Assembly: GCA_047967505.1 (NCBI GenBank)
Contig: CM106538.1
Length of the DNA: 64,000 nt
Source: Dipteris shenzhenensis
Taxonomy: Eukaryota; Polypodiophyta; Polypodiopsida; Gleicheniales
Reading direction: 5' to 3' (one strand)
Position numbers and translations under genes: made by a program. Positions within the stretch are counted from its first letter, which is position 1, and every line of letters starts with the position of its first letter. Below the pieces are notes generated by a model. It was not told the origin of the DNA and ran no database searches. It saw only the letters and a list, made by a program, of their open reading frames with translations. This document shows positions 10,828 through 22,540 of this stretch, piece after piece.

Positions 10828-11743
10828 TGATCAAATCAGGTTTATGTGACAAGCGTAAATGGAAACTTGTCTGGGCATATGTTCATGATTTGCAGCATGA
10901 TATTGTGGCTTTACAAGAACATAATTAGTATATGTATGCACGACACACATGACCTTTTGCTGGTGATGATATATTTTATGCAGGGTTTTGCAATGTCAAG
11001 CCTCGCTCAGTCGTCCTTTAAGGTTGGATCACATCAGACTTGCTGAGCTTTATAAGGTTTTGATGCCTTCACCTTGGATTTGAGATAGAGCAAATCAGAT
11101 TTGGTGTATGCATCGTGATGCGAGACGATGGCGGAAAAGATTGAGGCAACTTTGGACTTCCAAATGTCCTCTTCGTCAACAAGTTTTCTTGTGGCGGGTG
11201 ATGCTTGGTATCATTCCCTTCGTTTTTCAGATAAATCACGCTGTCGTTATATATATGCATTTGGTCAACTATTAGCTCGCACACATATTGCTCCTCCTAT
11301 TTGTCACAGATGTCAAGATACCCAGAAATCTCTGGCTCACCTTTTTTGGCAATGCCCTGACACTCCTGACTTTCTTTATTTTCTGCAGCAACGCCTAAGG
11401 GCTCGCTTTCCTACAGCTTCCTTTTGAAAGTTTTTTTGGATGTTCGGAATCCACCCAAAGAGGCAAGGATTTGATCTCTTTTTCACCTGGGTTCATTATT
11501 GGGGACTCTGGAGTCTCTGGAAAGATCATAATCATAGAGTCTTTCGAGATCCCACTTTCTCCAAGTTCTCCTTCTTTCAAGTGTCATTGAGGCAATCTTT
11601 CTTTGATTGCATGTGTGCTCGTCACATAGATCATACTCTTTTCTTATCTTATAATGGGATTTTTTGATGTTGTAATTGTCAGCCCCTTGTTTGGGGACTG
11701 TTCACTATAATATAAAGTCTGATGGATCACCCTCCCAAAAAAA
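10828..11743 (+). mobile_element. LINE copy 1: internally deleted, 5' truncated
   Basis: The start (about 10850-10990) encodes KWKLVWAYVHDLQHDIVALQEHN, which matches the endonuclease start of the LINE at 28656-34168. The sequence then jumps to the far C-terminal region. The zinc-finger part reads CHRCQDTQKSLAHLFWQC (ORF 11128-11427), a plant LINE terminal zinc finger. The 3' end carries ATAATATAAAG and then A7 at 11737-11743. Thus most of ORF2, including the whole RT, is deleted. Frame changes and stops make it non-coding overall. Confidence 0.82.
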
Positions 11744-11755
11744 GTGTGTGCATCG

Positions 11756-11786
<31 letters not shown>
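11744..11786 (+). repeat. (GT)n microsatellite directly after a LINE A-tail
   Basis: GTGTGTG, a short CATCGA interruption, then an uninterrupted TG run to 11786. It sits exactly between the A-tail of one LINE copy and the 5' truncation point of the next. Confidence 0.95.
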
Positions 11787-11787
<1 letters not shown>

Positions 11788-14381
11788 CCCTGGACTCAAT
11801 TACCGCAACATGTTTTCCCGATTGTTTCTCATGCACAAGCTCTTGAGCTTGAATGCCCTTCCACTGAAATAGAATTGACCACTGCTGTCCGATCATGTGG
11901 TAAATGGAAATCTCAGGGATGGGATGGCCTTATAGTGGAATTTTTTCTTGCATACTGGGATCTTCTCAAGCCCATTTTGCTGCGTATGATCAACCATGCC
12001 TGGGAACAGCAACATATGTCAATTTCTTGGAAAGAAGGGCTAGTAAAGCTTCTTCCAAAAAGTAGATTTGTGAATCGTTGGCTGATTGGAGACCCATTAC
12101 TCTTATGCCTGTCATTTATAAAATCATCACCAAAATGGTGGTTGATCGTATTAAAGGATACTTGCATGATGGTTTACATCCTGCACAATATGGTTTTGTT
12201 CCTCGCAGGCATATCACTAATAATATCGCAAATGCTTATGTTTGAATTGAGTATGCCAAATACACAGAGCAGGATGTTCTTTTACTGCAAGTTGATATTG
12301 CCAAGGCTTTTGATACTGTTCAATGGGACTTCATCTCTCAGACAACGCATGCTTTGGGATTTGGGCAGAAATTGCAGCATATCATATACTGGCTTTATAG
12401 TGACAGTCAAGCTGCTTGCATTCTTTGTGGGGATATCTCTGAAGCATGGACTCTTCGTTGCTCAATGCGTCAAGCCTGTCCACTTAGTGTGCTCCTGTAT
12501 GCTATAGCCACGCACCCCATGCTTCAGTATATGGATCATCTCGTAGCTACGGATAAGCTACATGGTTTGGAAATTCATGACAGTAAACCATTGCTTGCTC
12601 AAGCTTATGCAAATGATTCTTTTTTCACTCCCCGTATTACAGAGCAGGATCTTTCTGAGTTGATGCAAGCTCTTTCTTTATATGGTTTAGCTGCTGGGTT
12701 TCATGTAAATTTTCAGAAATCTAAATTGTTGCCTTTGCATTCCAAGGAATGGCACTCTCTTTTATGGCCGGGAGAAATCATCCCACCAACTCAATTGGTT
12801 CATCATCTTGGCTATCCTTTGAGTTGGACACTTTCTCCTCGTCAACAATCTGATTGGATTCTCGCAGCTCTCAAGAAAAAGCTGGAGTATTGGAAATTGG
12901 CAACTTGGCCTTTGCATGTTCGTCTTCAAATTGTGCAATCTATTCTGATGGCGTATATTCAATTCTACTTGCCTCTTATTATGTTCAGCAAGGCTGATCT
13001 TGCCTCTTTTATGTCTAAGGTGCTGGAAATCTTCTAGTGTTCTCGCAATGGCAAAAAAAGCATGCATTTACTTCCGGTGCAGCAGCTTTGTTCTCCAAAG
13101 ATGCATGGAGGTCTTAATATTCTTAATATCCATCTGCACATTCTTGCTCATAAGGGGAAACTCATGCTGCAGTTTTTGCAAGGTTCTCAACCATGGGCTG
13201 CCATGATTCGTCATTTACTCTTGCATGTTGAATCTCCAGCTCTTGGTCATTGTCAGCTTTCGGTCATTGTCAGCTTTCCAATGGGAGTTTCTTTTTGGTT
13301 CTATGACAGGCAAAATCCCCAGCTGTCCTTTGGTTTCCCATTTGTTAATGGATTGGAAACATATCCTTTCTCACTTGGATTGGCATGGCAGTGATTCCTT
13401 GCAGGGCAACTCTTTCAAAGCTGAAAGTATACATTGGTCTAGAGTGTTCGCCCTTCCTTTGGCTTTGCAAGAGCCTCGACGTTCCTATTTTCTGAGCCTC
13501 GAGGGGATTCATTTGGTTCAAGATGTTGTTGATGATGTTGGAATTCCCCTTACTTTTCCTTTGGCTGCTGCCAATGGAATGCATTATCGTCCACTTTGAC
13601 ATAAGATTACTTTGATGCTCCAAACTTTTCAACCGGTTCCTCCATTGCATCTACATGATCGTCTTCAAGACTATACACTTTCTACTGTGGGCTTGTCATA
13701 CCGTCCTCTGCAGTTTACACATATTACTGTCTCTAAAGTTCTACTTCCTCCGCCATTTATCTCACAAAAGGCAAATCAGCTTTGGCATCTTAATCGTTCT
13801 ATGAAATGGTGGCGGAAACGTTTGAGATAGATTTGGCATTCTAAGATTCCTCTCCGTCAACACAGGTTTTCTTGTGGAGAGCTTTGTTAGGTCTTCTTTC
13901 TCATGGACAGCTCTTGGCATGACAACATATTGCTTCCTCTATTTGTCGCAGATGTCTGGCTCCGAGAGAGACTGTGCCTCATCTCTTTTGGCATTGTCCT
14001 TCCTCTCGTGCTTTCTTGGACTTCCTTGGGCAAATTTTGAGAGCTCGGTTTCCTCAAATTGCTTTTGGCAAGTTCTTCTGGCTTTTTGGTGTACATCCAC
14101 CTAGACAGGAGTTTGATTTCTTTTTTGTTTGGGTTCGGTACTAGACACTCTGGACTCTCTCGAAGGATCGTAATCATAGGGTCTTTGGTGATCCTGTTTT
14201 TTCCACTTTCTCTTTCTTCAAACACTCTTTGCAACAATCGCTTTTGATTGCTTGCAATCTCGTGTCTTTGATCATGATGTATATTTGTCCTACAGTGAGA
14301 TTTTCTCTTGATGTATTATAGCTCTCCCTTTCTGGGACAGCTTTTTTTGTAATATAATGACTCAAATATTCCACACAAAAA
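11787..14381 (+). pseudogene. LINE copy 2: RT to 3' end, 5' truncated
   Basis: Coding begins in the region before RT (VSHAQALELE, then GWDGLIVEFF near 11925) and continues with LLQVDIAKAFDTVQWDFI, MRQACPLSVLLY (consensus RQGCPLS) and AYANDSFF (consensus YADD). So two conserved RT motifs are mutated. A 17-bp tandem duplication at 13245-13278 breaks the frame, and a TGG codon has become TAG at 13035-13037. A degraded zinc-finger region follows. The 3' end has GTAATATAATG and an A5 tail at 14377-14381. The copy has (GT)n on both sides. Confidence 0.87.
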
Positions 14382-14405
14382 TGTGTGTGTGTGTGTGTGT
14401 GTGTG
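14382..14405 (+). repeat. (TG)12 microsatellite after the second LINE A-tail
   Basis: A pure TG run sits between the A-tail at 14377-14381 and the next truncated LINE copy. Confidence 0.95.
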
Positions 14406-14820
14406 AGATACAGATGTCTACCACTAAGTAAATCCTTGCTCCATCTTTTCTAGCACTGCCCTATGACTTATGACTTTTATCTTTTTCTTCAATAGCGTCT
14501 CTTCGGCAGACTTTTTTGGCTCTTCGGCATTTACCCATGGAGGCATGAGTTTGATCTTTTTTTCAATTGGGTTAGATATTGAGGAGTCTGGACTCTGTGG
14601 AAAGATAGAAATCATAGTCTTTGGAGATTATTATTTCCATGTTTCACTATTTCCGGATGTCACTCAGGCAATCGTTCTATGATTGCTTGTCTATTGGTCA
14701 GATAGATTACTCTGTTTACTTCTGTTACAATGGAATCTTCCAATATTGTAATTGCATTTCTCCTCTTTAGAGACTACTTCTTGTAATATAAACATACATG
14801 GATTTCAAAAAAACAAAAAA
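14406..14820 (+). mobile_element. LINE copy 3: extreme 3' end only
   Basis: About 415 bases similar to 11340-11743 (for example the CTTTTTTGGCTCTTCGGCAT and GGACTCTGTGGAAAGAT phrases). It ends with GTAATATAAAC and an A-rich tail AAAAAAACAAAAAA (14807-14820). It is followed by a TA/CA-rich stretch, not a clean GT run. Confidence 0.75.
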
Positions 14821-15061
14821 GCTGCGTGTACATATATACATGCCTACATATATATAAAGAGCTATTATTAACTATATGGAGTCTTTATCTGGCAACCTGT
14901 CATGTGGCATCTCATGAAAAGACAGCCTCGGCCATGATGGAGCATGATCAGAATGAGGAAGGCATAATCCACCCACATTTGGCGAGTAAGAGCCTCATAC
15001 TGCTGCATATTTACCATGTACCAACGGTCCAACCTGGGATGCATGCTCTCTCAGTATCAAT

Positions 15062-16213
15062 GAGACATTGAATACTTGGTATTATGATAGTGGTGCTTCT
15101 AAGCACATCACTTCTAAGAAGAGCCTTTTTGCATCTTTGCATCGTCCACCTACTAAAAAGAAGGTGACTTGTGCAAATAATTCTTCTTATTCAGTGTGTG
15201 GAGTGGGGGACATCATCCTCACATCCACTGCTGGCACAAATTTCAGAATTTCAGATGTTCTCTACGTGCCAGGTATAAAGAAGAATTTGCTTTCAGTGTC
15301 CTCTCTCAATAGAGGAGGATTTCAAGTTATATTCGATGATGCTAAGTGTGCAATCAAAGACAAAGAGAATGACTATGCTTTGATGTTGTTTGGCACTTTG
15401 TCTCTGGGTCTTTTTCAGCTTCATATATATGAGAAGATCTCATCTTGCACTTTCAGTGAGCACTCCCACTGCTGCGATGCAGAATGCGGAGTTAGGGCAT
15501 GCCAGGTATGGGCACATGAGCTATGGCAGCTTAATGACACTTCAAAAGCATGCTATGGTTGATGCATTGCCTCCTTTGGAGTCACCTCCTCCTCATGCAT
15601 GTGAGGGTTGCATCCTTGGCAACATACATAGATTTCCTTTTAAAAAGGATGATGCAGTGAGAGCTACACGTAAATTACAGCTCATTCACACTCATGTCTG
15701 TGGTCCCATGAGGACACCTTCTTTTGGTGGTTATCTCTATTATGTTACATTCATAGATGACTTCACCAATTACCCTTGGGTCTATGGTCTTAAAGCAAAA
15801 TCAGAAGTGTTTATGCATTTCAAACACTTTGTGGCCATGGTTGAGAATGAGACAGGACTCAAGGTGTAGACACTTTGCATAAATAGAGAGGGGAGTATAT
15901 GTCTCATGAATTTGAGGCATTTTCAAGGAGACAGGCATCACGCATCAGCTTACAGTGAGGCTTACACCTCAGCAAAATGGTAAAGCTGAGCGCAAGAATC
16001 TTACTCTTATGGAGATGGATAGATGCATACTTAACAATAAAAAGTTACCTCACAAGTTTTGGCTCGAAAGCCTCATGTGTGCAAACTATGTTTTGAATCG
16101 GGCTCCCACAAAGGCTTTGAAGACAATCACTCCTTATGAAGCATGGCATGGGAGGAAGCCTTTAGTAAATCACTTGAGAGTTTTTGGTTGTGTTGCATAT
16201 GCCCACTCTGTAC
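15062..16213 (+). pseudogene. Copia protease and integrase remnant
   Basis: The order is protease (NTWYYDSGASKHIT), the pre-integrase region (ARYGHMSYGSL and CEGCILGNIHRFPF), and the integrase core (CGPMRTPSFGGYLYYVTFID, then LTPQQNGKAERKNLTLMEM and NYVLNRAPTKALKTITPYEA). Catalytic positions are damaged: the first acidic residue is H in IHTHVCGP, and the second block reads INREGS instead of TDRGGEY. Frame breaks occur near 15460 and 15870. It is related to the inner copia at 54278-60099. Gag is largely missing upstream. The coding ends abruptly at GCVAYAHSV, where the next part of the gene continues in the opposite orientation. Confidence 0.85.
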
Positions 16214-16890
16214 CTATCAATGGACCCATTTGGCTTTCTTTTCACTTTAAAGACCCACTTGGTACCAATGGCATGCTTACCTGGTGGTAAATCCACAACA
16301 TCCCAAGTTTGATTTTCTCAATGGACTGCAATTCATTGTGCATGGCATGCATCCAATGCACATTATCCTTTGCTTCTTCAAAAGAGTTAGGTTATTCTTC
16401 ATCAAGAAGAGTACCTGGATAAGCTGTCTCAATGGAAAGAGCCCCCCCTGCGTGCCTTACTGCACTACGAGTCCTGCCAGGCAATGAGGCCTCAATCCAA
16501 CTCTCCCTGAGAGTCTGTAGCAACCAATTCGGGACTGTTTTGGCTGCGTGTATTTCTTGAATCTCTTGCCTGACAACTTCATCCACACCCTGCGGAGGTA
16601 CAAAATCAGCCTGTGGCTGAATCGGGGCATGTGGAGAGGAGGAGGTTGCTGTAAATTCTGATTTTCAGCATGAGCCTCAGGTGGGGTACCAAATGCTATA
16701 GGAAGCATCCCCTCAAAAACATCATCTAATAGTAAATTCAGCATGTGTATGTGCTGAATTCTCTGAAAATATAACATCTCTACTCACAAAAATCTTGCGA
16801 GAAGTAGGATTGTAGAGATGATAGCCTTTGCTTTGTGCACTATACCCAACCAATGTAATGTAATAAGTGGGTTAGGGGCACCATTGAGGT
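16214..16890 (-). pseudogene. Inverted copia segment: end of integrase to start of RT
   Basis: Read leftwards this gives YSAQSKGYHLYNPTSRKI, FVSRDVIF, then SFEEAKDNVHWMHAMHNELQ, an eroded block equivalent to the TWDVV and GKHAIGTKWV region, and KPNGSID at the junction. These are successive pieces of copia pol, but on the strand opposite to the protease-integrase piece it touches. The simplest reading is an inversion of a pol segment with loss of the rest of the RT. Confidence 0.75.
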
Positions 16891-17930
16891 TTTTCCCCAT
16901 AACCACAATCTAATCCCCAAAATACGGTTAGTGAATACGATAGGGTTTTGTCACTTAGACAAAACCCCTCACTTTTCTTTTGTACTTACTTCATTTCAGT
17001 CCACTATTCAGCAGACTTACGTTCAGCTCACTCTTGTTCTCCTTTTGTTAACAAAATCATGTTTATAAGTTACGGATCCCGATTCCCCCCTGAAAAGTCA
17101 CGTACAGATGGCCGTATGGATGGCTACGGAAAAACCATCCTACACGTACGGACCTAACTATGTTTGTGTGTGTTGAGGCATCTCGCTGTGTTGGTTTGGG
17201 GGGCCAGAAGGGAGAAGGGGGGGGGGATTATCTCTGTATCCGGGGGGCCATGTCGAGAGTGATCCCTCGGCTTGGGCGGTCCCCTTTGAGTAGAGATGGA
17301 ATGGGCTGGACCTCCATTGTGCGTGCCTTGGTCAGCCTCTGCGACGCATGTAGTCTCTGTGTCTCTGGCTCCACCGCTCTGTGCCATCTCTTCCCACTGA
17401 TCCATGCTGCTCTCATGTCGGCTATCTCCTCCTCCTCTACCCACTATGTTCTGGGGCTGACTCGTAATGCATAAAAGTGTGTGACATTTCGTTGTGCTCG
17501 ATCTGCCTCTGTACCCTGTGGCACAGTCACCTCCTACTGCCTGATCTGTTACAATTCAATCTCTTTGTGTCACCATATCTCCATCAAGTAGAGGCCAACA
17601 TAGACTTGGTCGTGAAAGTGGATCAGTTGGGAGAGAGGTCCAAAGTCATGTCCCTCTTTAAAGAGACTCTCATAGTAGGCGGGGCAAATTTATACGAAAT
17701 GCTCCTCTATCTCCACCTCTGCCACTATGCATAACCTGTAGACCCGTTGCTCTCTAGGTGTGCCTATGACTCTCCTTGCTTCGATCCTCGGTTAAAGTGA
17801 TGAGATTCGCATCTATCCAATGGCAATTCTCAATGTATGTGACACCCGTCTGACCATGCGAAGAATTACATGCCTTACTTGAGGAAACTAGTTTACAAAT
17901 GCTAAAGTAAATTGTAAAAAGTTGACAAAA
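16891..17930. other. Unassigned stretch with a minor GTACGG cluster
   Basis: No recognisable gene. The part 17095-17156 contains CACGTACAG, GCTACGGAA and CACGTACGGACC. A G-rich run (GGGGGGGG) lies near 17218-17226. Open frames of about 100 codons exist on both strands at 17154-17474, but neither shows a familiar domain; low-complexity composition may keep them open by chance. Confidence 0.4.
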
Positions 17931-20104
17931 CTCAGCCATGTCAGGGATTTAACTCAGCCTGAACTTGAGTGCTTATGTCGTGCTAAGCATCTATTACAGA
18001 GGAATGACCATAGGAAAATTGTCACTAAAGGCAGGCACAAGGCTCTTTTGGATAAACGTTGCTCCTCTAAAGAGTTCTTCAGGAGTTTACATTATAAGAG
18101 GCAGGCTCAGAACATTTGTCAGATTTTGACATCTGATGGTTGTTGGACTTCCTCACACGCACATTTTGCTCAAGCTTGTGTCGATCACTTCGCCCACCAA
18201 TTTGGGAATATGAAGTCCCATTCACAAGAGATTCTGTTGGAAAGACAGGAGTTACTGCAACATGTCTCTCTCATTATTACTCTTGACCAGGCTATGCAGC
18301 TTGTGCCACCTTTCAAAGAAGGGAGCTCCTTGATGCTTTGAAGTCGTGGCAAATAAAAGTCCCCAGGTTGGGATGGTCTTACAGTGGAGTTTTTCCTAGC
18401 ATACTGAGATGCCCTTAAACATGTTACCGGCAACTGCATATGACGAATAGTGCCTGGCAGAAACAGCAAATGCTTAATGATGGAAGAAAGGACTGGTTAA
18501 GTTGATTCCCCAAAAGCATATTTGTGAATCATTTGTTGATTCGCGGCTTATTACACTCATGCTAGTCATTTATAAGGTGTTTGCCAAAATTGTGGTTAAT
18601 AGAATAAAAGGTTTTCTGCATATGGTCTACATCCTACCCAATATGGCGCCATCCCTCATGCACACATCACTAATAATATTGTGAATGCCTATGTTGGGAT
18701 AGAATATGCAAAGTATACTCAACACGATGTACTCTTGGCACAAGTAGACATCGCCAAAGCTTTTGATACTGTACAATGGGATTTTATCTCACAGAACATG
18801 CAATCCCAGGGATTTGGGAATAGAATGAAGCAGCAGCCTACATTTTCTATTGTTCTGATCAGTGGACTTTATATTCTTCAGTCAGACAGGGATGCCCTCT
18901 TAGTGCATTGCTTTATGCAATAGCTACCCTTTGCTATATCTTCACTCCAATGAACACAGAGAGTGATCTTTCACAACTCATGAGTGCTTTATCCTTGTAT
19001 GGAATAGCTGTTGGCTTGCTGGTAAATTACTTTCCCCAGTCAGCTTGTTCGTCATCCTGGCTATCCCTTAGGATGGACAATAAATCGCCATCAGCAAACG
19101 GATTGGGTGCTTGCAAGGCTCATGAAGAAAATGAAATACTGGAAGCTAGCCACTTGGCCTCTTCATGTTCAACTTCGAATTGTACAATCAATTTTGGTGG
19201 CCTATATTCAGTTCTTCTTGCCTTTGATGATGTTTGACAAGAAAGAAATTAGTTCTTTCATGCCCACTCTTAGGGAGACTTTCTGGCACTCAAAACATGG
19301 CTGTAAGAGTATCAGATTAATCTCTATGGAGCACCTCTGTTCCCCAAGATGCATAGTGGCTTGAACATATTGAATATTCATATCCATATTTTGGCACATA
19401 TAGGAACAATGATGCTGGAATTTCTGCAAGGTGATCAGTCTTGGGCTCCATGATCCGTCACCTACATTCATAATTGATTGCTCTTGCTTTTGGGCGGCAC
19501 TGGCATCCCACTCAATGGGACTTCATTCTGGGCTATATTGATGGCACAGTTAAAGGCTTCCCTTTTGCATGTTTTTGGCCTGGAAAGAAATTCTTTCTCA
19601 TCTTAAATGTCATGGTCGTGACTCTTTGGATGGGAATTCCTTGCGTGTTGAGAGTCTGCACCACTAGTCAAAGGTGCTTGATCGTTCCCTTGCCTTGCAA
19701 GAACCCCCTGTGCTCTCATTTTTTTTCATCCAAAGGGATTAGTTTGGTGGATGATGTGCTTCATGATGATGGTACTGTACTATCTTTTCCTCTGGCGACT
19801 AGACAGTATGGATTGGGGATGCATTATCGACCCCTTTGGCACTTTCTTTCTCAAATGCTCCATTGCTTTTTAGTAGTACCCAAGTTGGAGCTTATTATCA
19901 TCTTATTGATTGGACCTGACATCGCCGAGGTTTTGCTACTCGCCCCTTACGCCTGACTGATATCTTCGCGGCTGGTTTGTATAGGGTTTTAATGCCTCCT
20001 CCTTGGATTTCGCATCGGGGAAATCAACTTTGGTCTTTCAATCGTAATGCCTCCACCTTGGATTCAAGACTAAGGGATGGGCTAGATTTTGGCATGATCT
20101 TGGG
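17931..20104 (+). pseudogene. L1-like LINE ORF2 remnant (RT region)
   Basis: The pre-RT region reads CSSKEFFRSLHYKRQAQNIC, corresponding to CSSKAFFKSLH in the LINE at 28656-34168, then SPGWDGLTVEFF. The RT retains VDIAKAFDTVQWDFIS near 18748-18798. The RQGCPLS and YADD blocks are destroyed by deletion. Later parts (SLYGIAVGLLVNY, WPLHVQLRIVQSI) continue in other frames. No A-tail is seen: the copy stops at about 20104, where a different LINE lineage starts, so its 3' end may have been removed by that insertion. Confidence 0.8.
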
Positions 20105-22225
20105 ACTGTAGATCACATACTTACACTCAAAGGTTTCATTGAGGAGGCCACATAACGGAGACAGAGGGTATATTGTTGCTTTGTGGACTTTTGCAAAGCC
20201 TTTGATACAATGCCGAGAGCCCACCTTATCAAACACTTGCAAGATTTGGGTTATAATCAGGAGATCAATTGGGCCGTTATGGCACTCTGCGAGAGGATTT
20301 CAAGAAGGGTCCATACTGGCACAAGGTGGATAGGGGAGATCATGAGCACTATTGGAGTCAAATAAAGTGGTCCATTGTCACCTATCTTGTTTGGCCTCTA
20401 TAGAGATGAGCTTGAGACTTCTATGGGGACACTAGGGAGGCTAGTGGCTCTCTCGTTGGCTCTTTGATTCACCTCCTCTGATATGCGAAAGACTTGGTCC
20501 TACTTTCATCCTTAGCGGAGGGGCTCCAGAGACATTTGGACTCGTTGTATGAGTCACACGACTTGAAAGTCACCCTTCGTAAGACCAAGGTTATGATATT
20601 TAACATATCTTGAGCAGCCATGTACAAAAAGCAGTTCACACTGGATGGGTCACCAGTGGGGGTCATTTCATCATACACATACTTCGGTGTTCTTTTCTCC
20701 GGATCGGCAATGCACGAGGTATGCCGCACTTGCTCAACTAGAGCGACAATGCTTCCACTCCCACTTCCAAGATCCCAAGACCAAGTCTCTTCTCTTTGAT
20801 TCCTTGGTCTTCCCAGCAAGTATGTATGGCATCCCTTGCTGGGGGCCTGATTATAAGAGTCAGATTGGGCTCAGGTAGAGCGGCTCCAGGTTCTCTTGTG
20901 GTCACCGATGATCCGCAACGAGCCATCGGTCCCAGATCAGATTGTTTTGGCCGAGTTCGTTGCATCTCCACTACACATTTGCGGCATTTTAGGTCATCAC
21001 ATACCTTTACTAAGTCAGGGACTATGACTCTTGTACCTCAGGACGACCTAGACTACCGTGCTTGGCCCTATCTTCCTCCATGACCTTAGCAGCTGAGGGT
21101 GATTGGAGATGTTGGTATGAGCATACATGCACGTAGTTTGGGGCTCCACATGGATAGATTACACCCTTTCCAGTATAGCATTGAAGGCTCCCTCAGTCCC
21201 GCTCAAACATCATGAGGTCAACCAAGTTATCCGAAAGGACATTTTGCAGCGACACATGTTTAGGATGGTTGACATCCAGCGAGCTTCCAGTGAAGCTCAG
21301 CATCTATAAGGACGATTGTTTAGGGATCTCAAAGGAGGGCTTCATTGAACCACCATGGTATACCAGGATCCACCTCCTACAGTCGTTGAGGACATTGTTC
21401 GGGTAGTTTTGTGTCTCATCGCACTGACTCCGTATCGAGATTAGACGAGTTGAGGCATACATATGGAGAGCCGCATATGCACCCTATGTGATTCCATGAG
21501 ATTGAGTCGAAGGAGCATTATCTTTCAGTGCCCTTTGCACAATGAGATTTGAGGTCCTTATCACTATCTCTTCAGGGACGGTTTCAAAACCCTCGCTAGC
21601 TTCCCTTCTTACCCAAATCAAAGATGCCTTGCTGCCTTCGTCCATGAGGCCATCAAGCACAGAGAGCACTTACTCAACATACATAGGTGGGGCCAGGGCA
21701 CACAGCAAGACACATCCTTAGAGAATTATCACAGAGTTTTTCCAGCTAGATCCTATAGACCATTAGATCACTAGCCAATCAACGAGGCCAAGATCCAGAG
21801 CCAGTAATACGATAGACTCGACAAAGGGTTGATGCACGGATCATGCTTTTAGTCTCCCCTCCATGTTCACTCGATCGGGGGCACGATCGACCTACATTAC
21901 AGTGGCCGTTGTCAAACGCAAAGCCATTGCTAGGAGACCACAGCGGGCCATACGCACAAACCACCATCAATGCTCTATCGCATGTTTCCTGTCATCACAA
22001 CCTTATTCATTGTCGAGCTCCCCTTGAGCTTCCACCCTAGCCATGGGCCAAGATTTCTCTCTATATTAGATTTGATATGATATGACCATATTGTATTCAT
22101 CATAGGTGATGATGCCCGATTAGAACCTCCACCCTTTCAGGTCATTGTATCAGGCTTCTTTCAGTCTCATAAACCCTTCTGTCTTTCAAAGACTTTTAAT
22201 AAACTTCGTTTTCTACTTTCTTTAC
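20105..22225 (+). pseudogene. Second LINE lineage, RT to 3' end
   Basis: The RT differs from its neighbours: CFVDFCKAFDTMPRAHLIKH, then STIGVK, a stop, then SGPLSPILFGLYRDELE, and YAKDLVLLSSLAEGLQRHLD, in which the catalytic YADD reads YAKD. A KTKVMIFN block follows, typical of LINE lineages distinct from L1. A degraded C-terminal region (21190-21900) is homologous to 22541-23200. The 3' end reads TTTTAATAAACTTCG at about 22193-22208, with no clear A-tail. Frameshifts and stops are common. I cannot place the clade without a tree. Confidence 0.75.
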
Positions 22226-22540
22226 ACAGTGCTTTGTGAGTGCGTGCTCTTTTGACACAGTGCCATGGGCAAGTCTCGCACGTAGAGCACGAAAAAACGC
22301 GCGACTTTCCTCTTTGGACGGCCCTCAAATTCTTCCTAGATCAAGAGATACGACTTGATCTAGGTGGAGGGGCAAAAGGAGTGCAAATGGTACTCAATGA
22401 TGATGTGTCACTCTGAGTCACATGCAGTGATGATGTGGCACTGTGCCTAGCAAGAGGTGTGCCTGTGAAGCCTGTGCTGAGGTGGAAGGATTGGTCACAT
22501 GAAGTGACTGTGAAGCACTGTGTGTGCCTGTAGAGGTCAG
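22226..22540. other. Spacer between two copies of the second LINE lineage
   Basis: No gene seen. The stretch has loosely repeated GATGATGTG..ACT and GCCTGTG phrases between 22385 and 22545. It may include 5' sequence of the next copy. Confidence 0.35.

Noticed and set aside
11744-14405. Regularly spaced GT repeats considered as a satellite or CRISPR-like array
   Set aside because: The intervening segments are LINE copies of very different length with A-tails; no repeat-spacer structure exists.
17154-17474. Two overlapping ~100-codon frames, one on each strand
   Set aside because: There is no recognisable domain, no supporting context, and G-rich low complexity around 17218. I left the area as unassigned.
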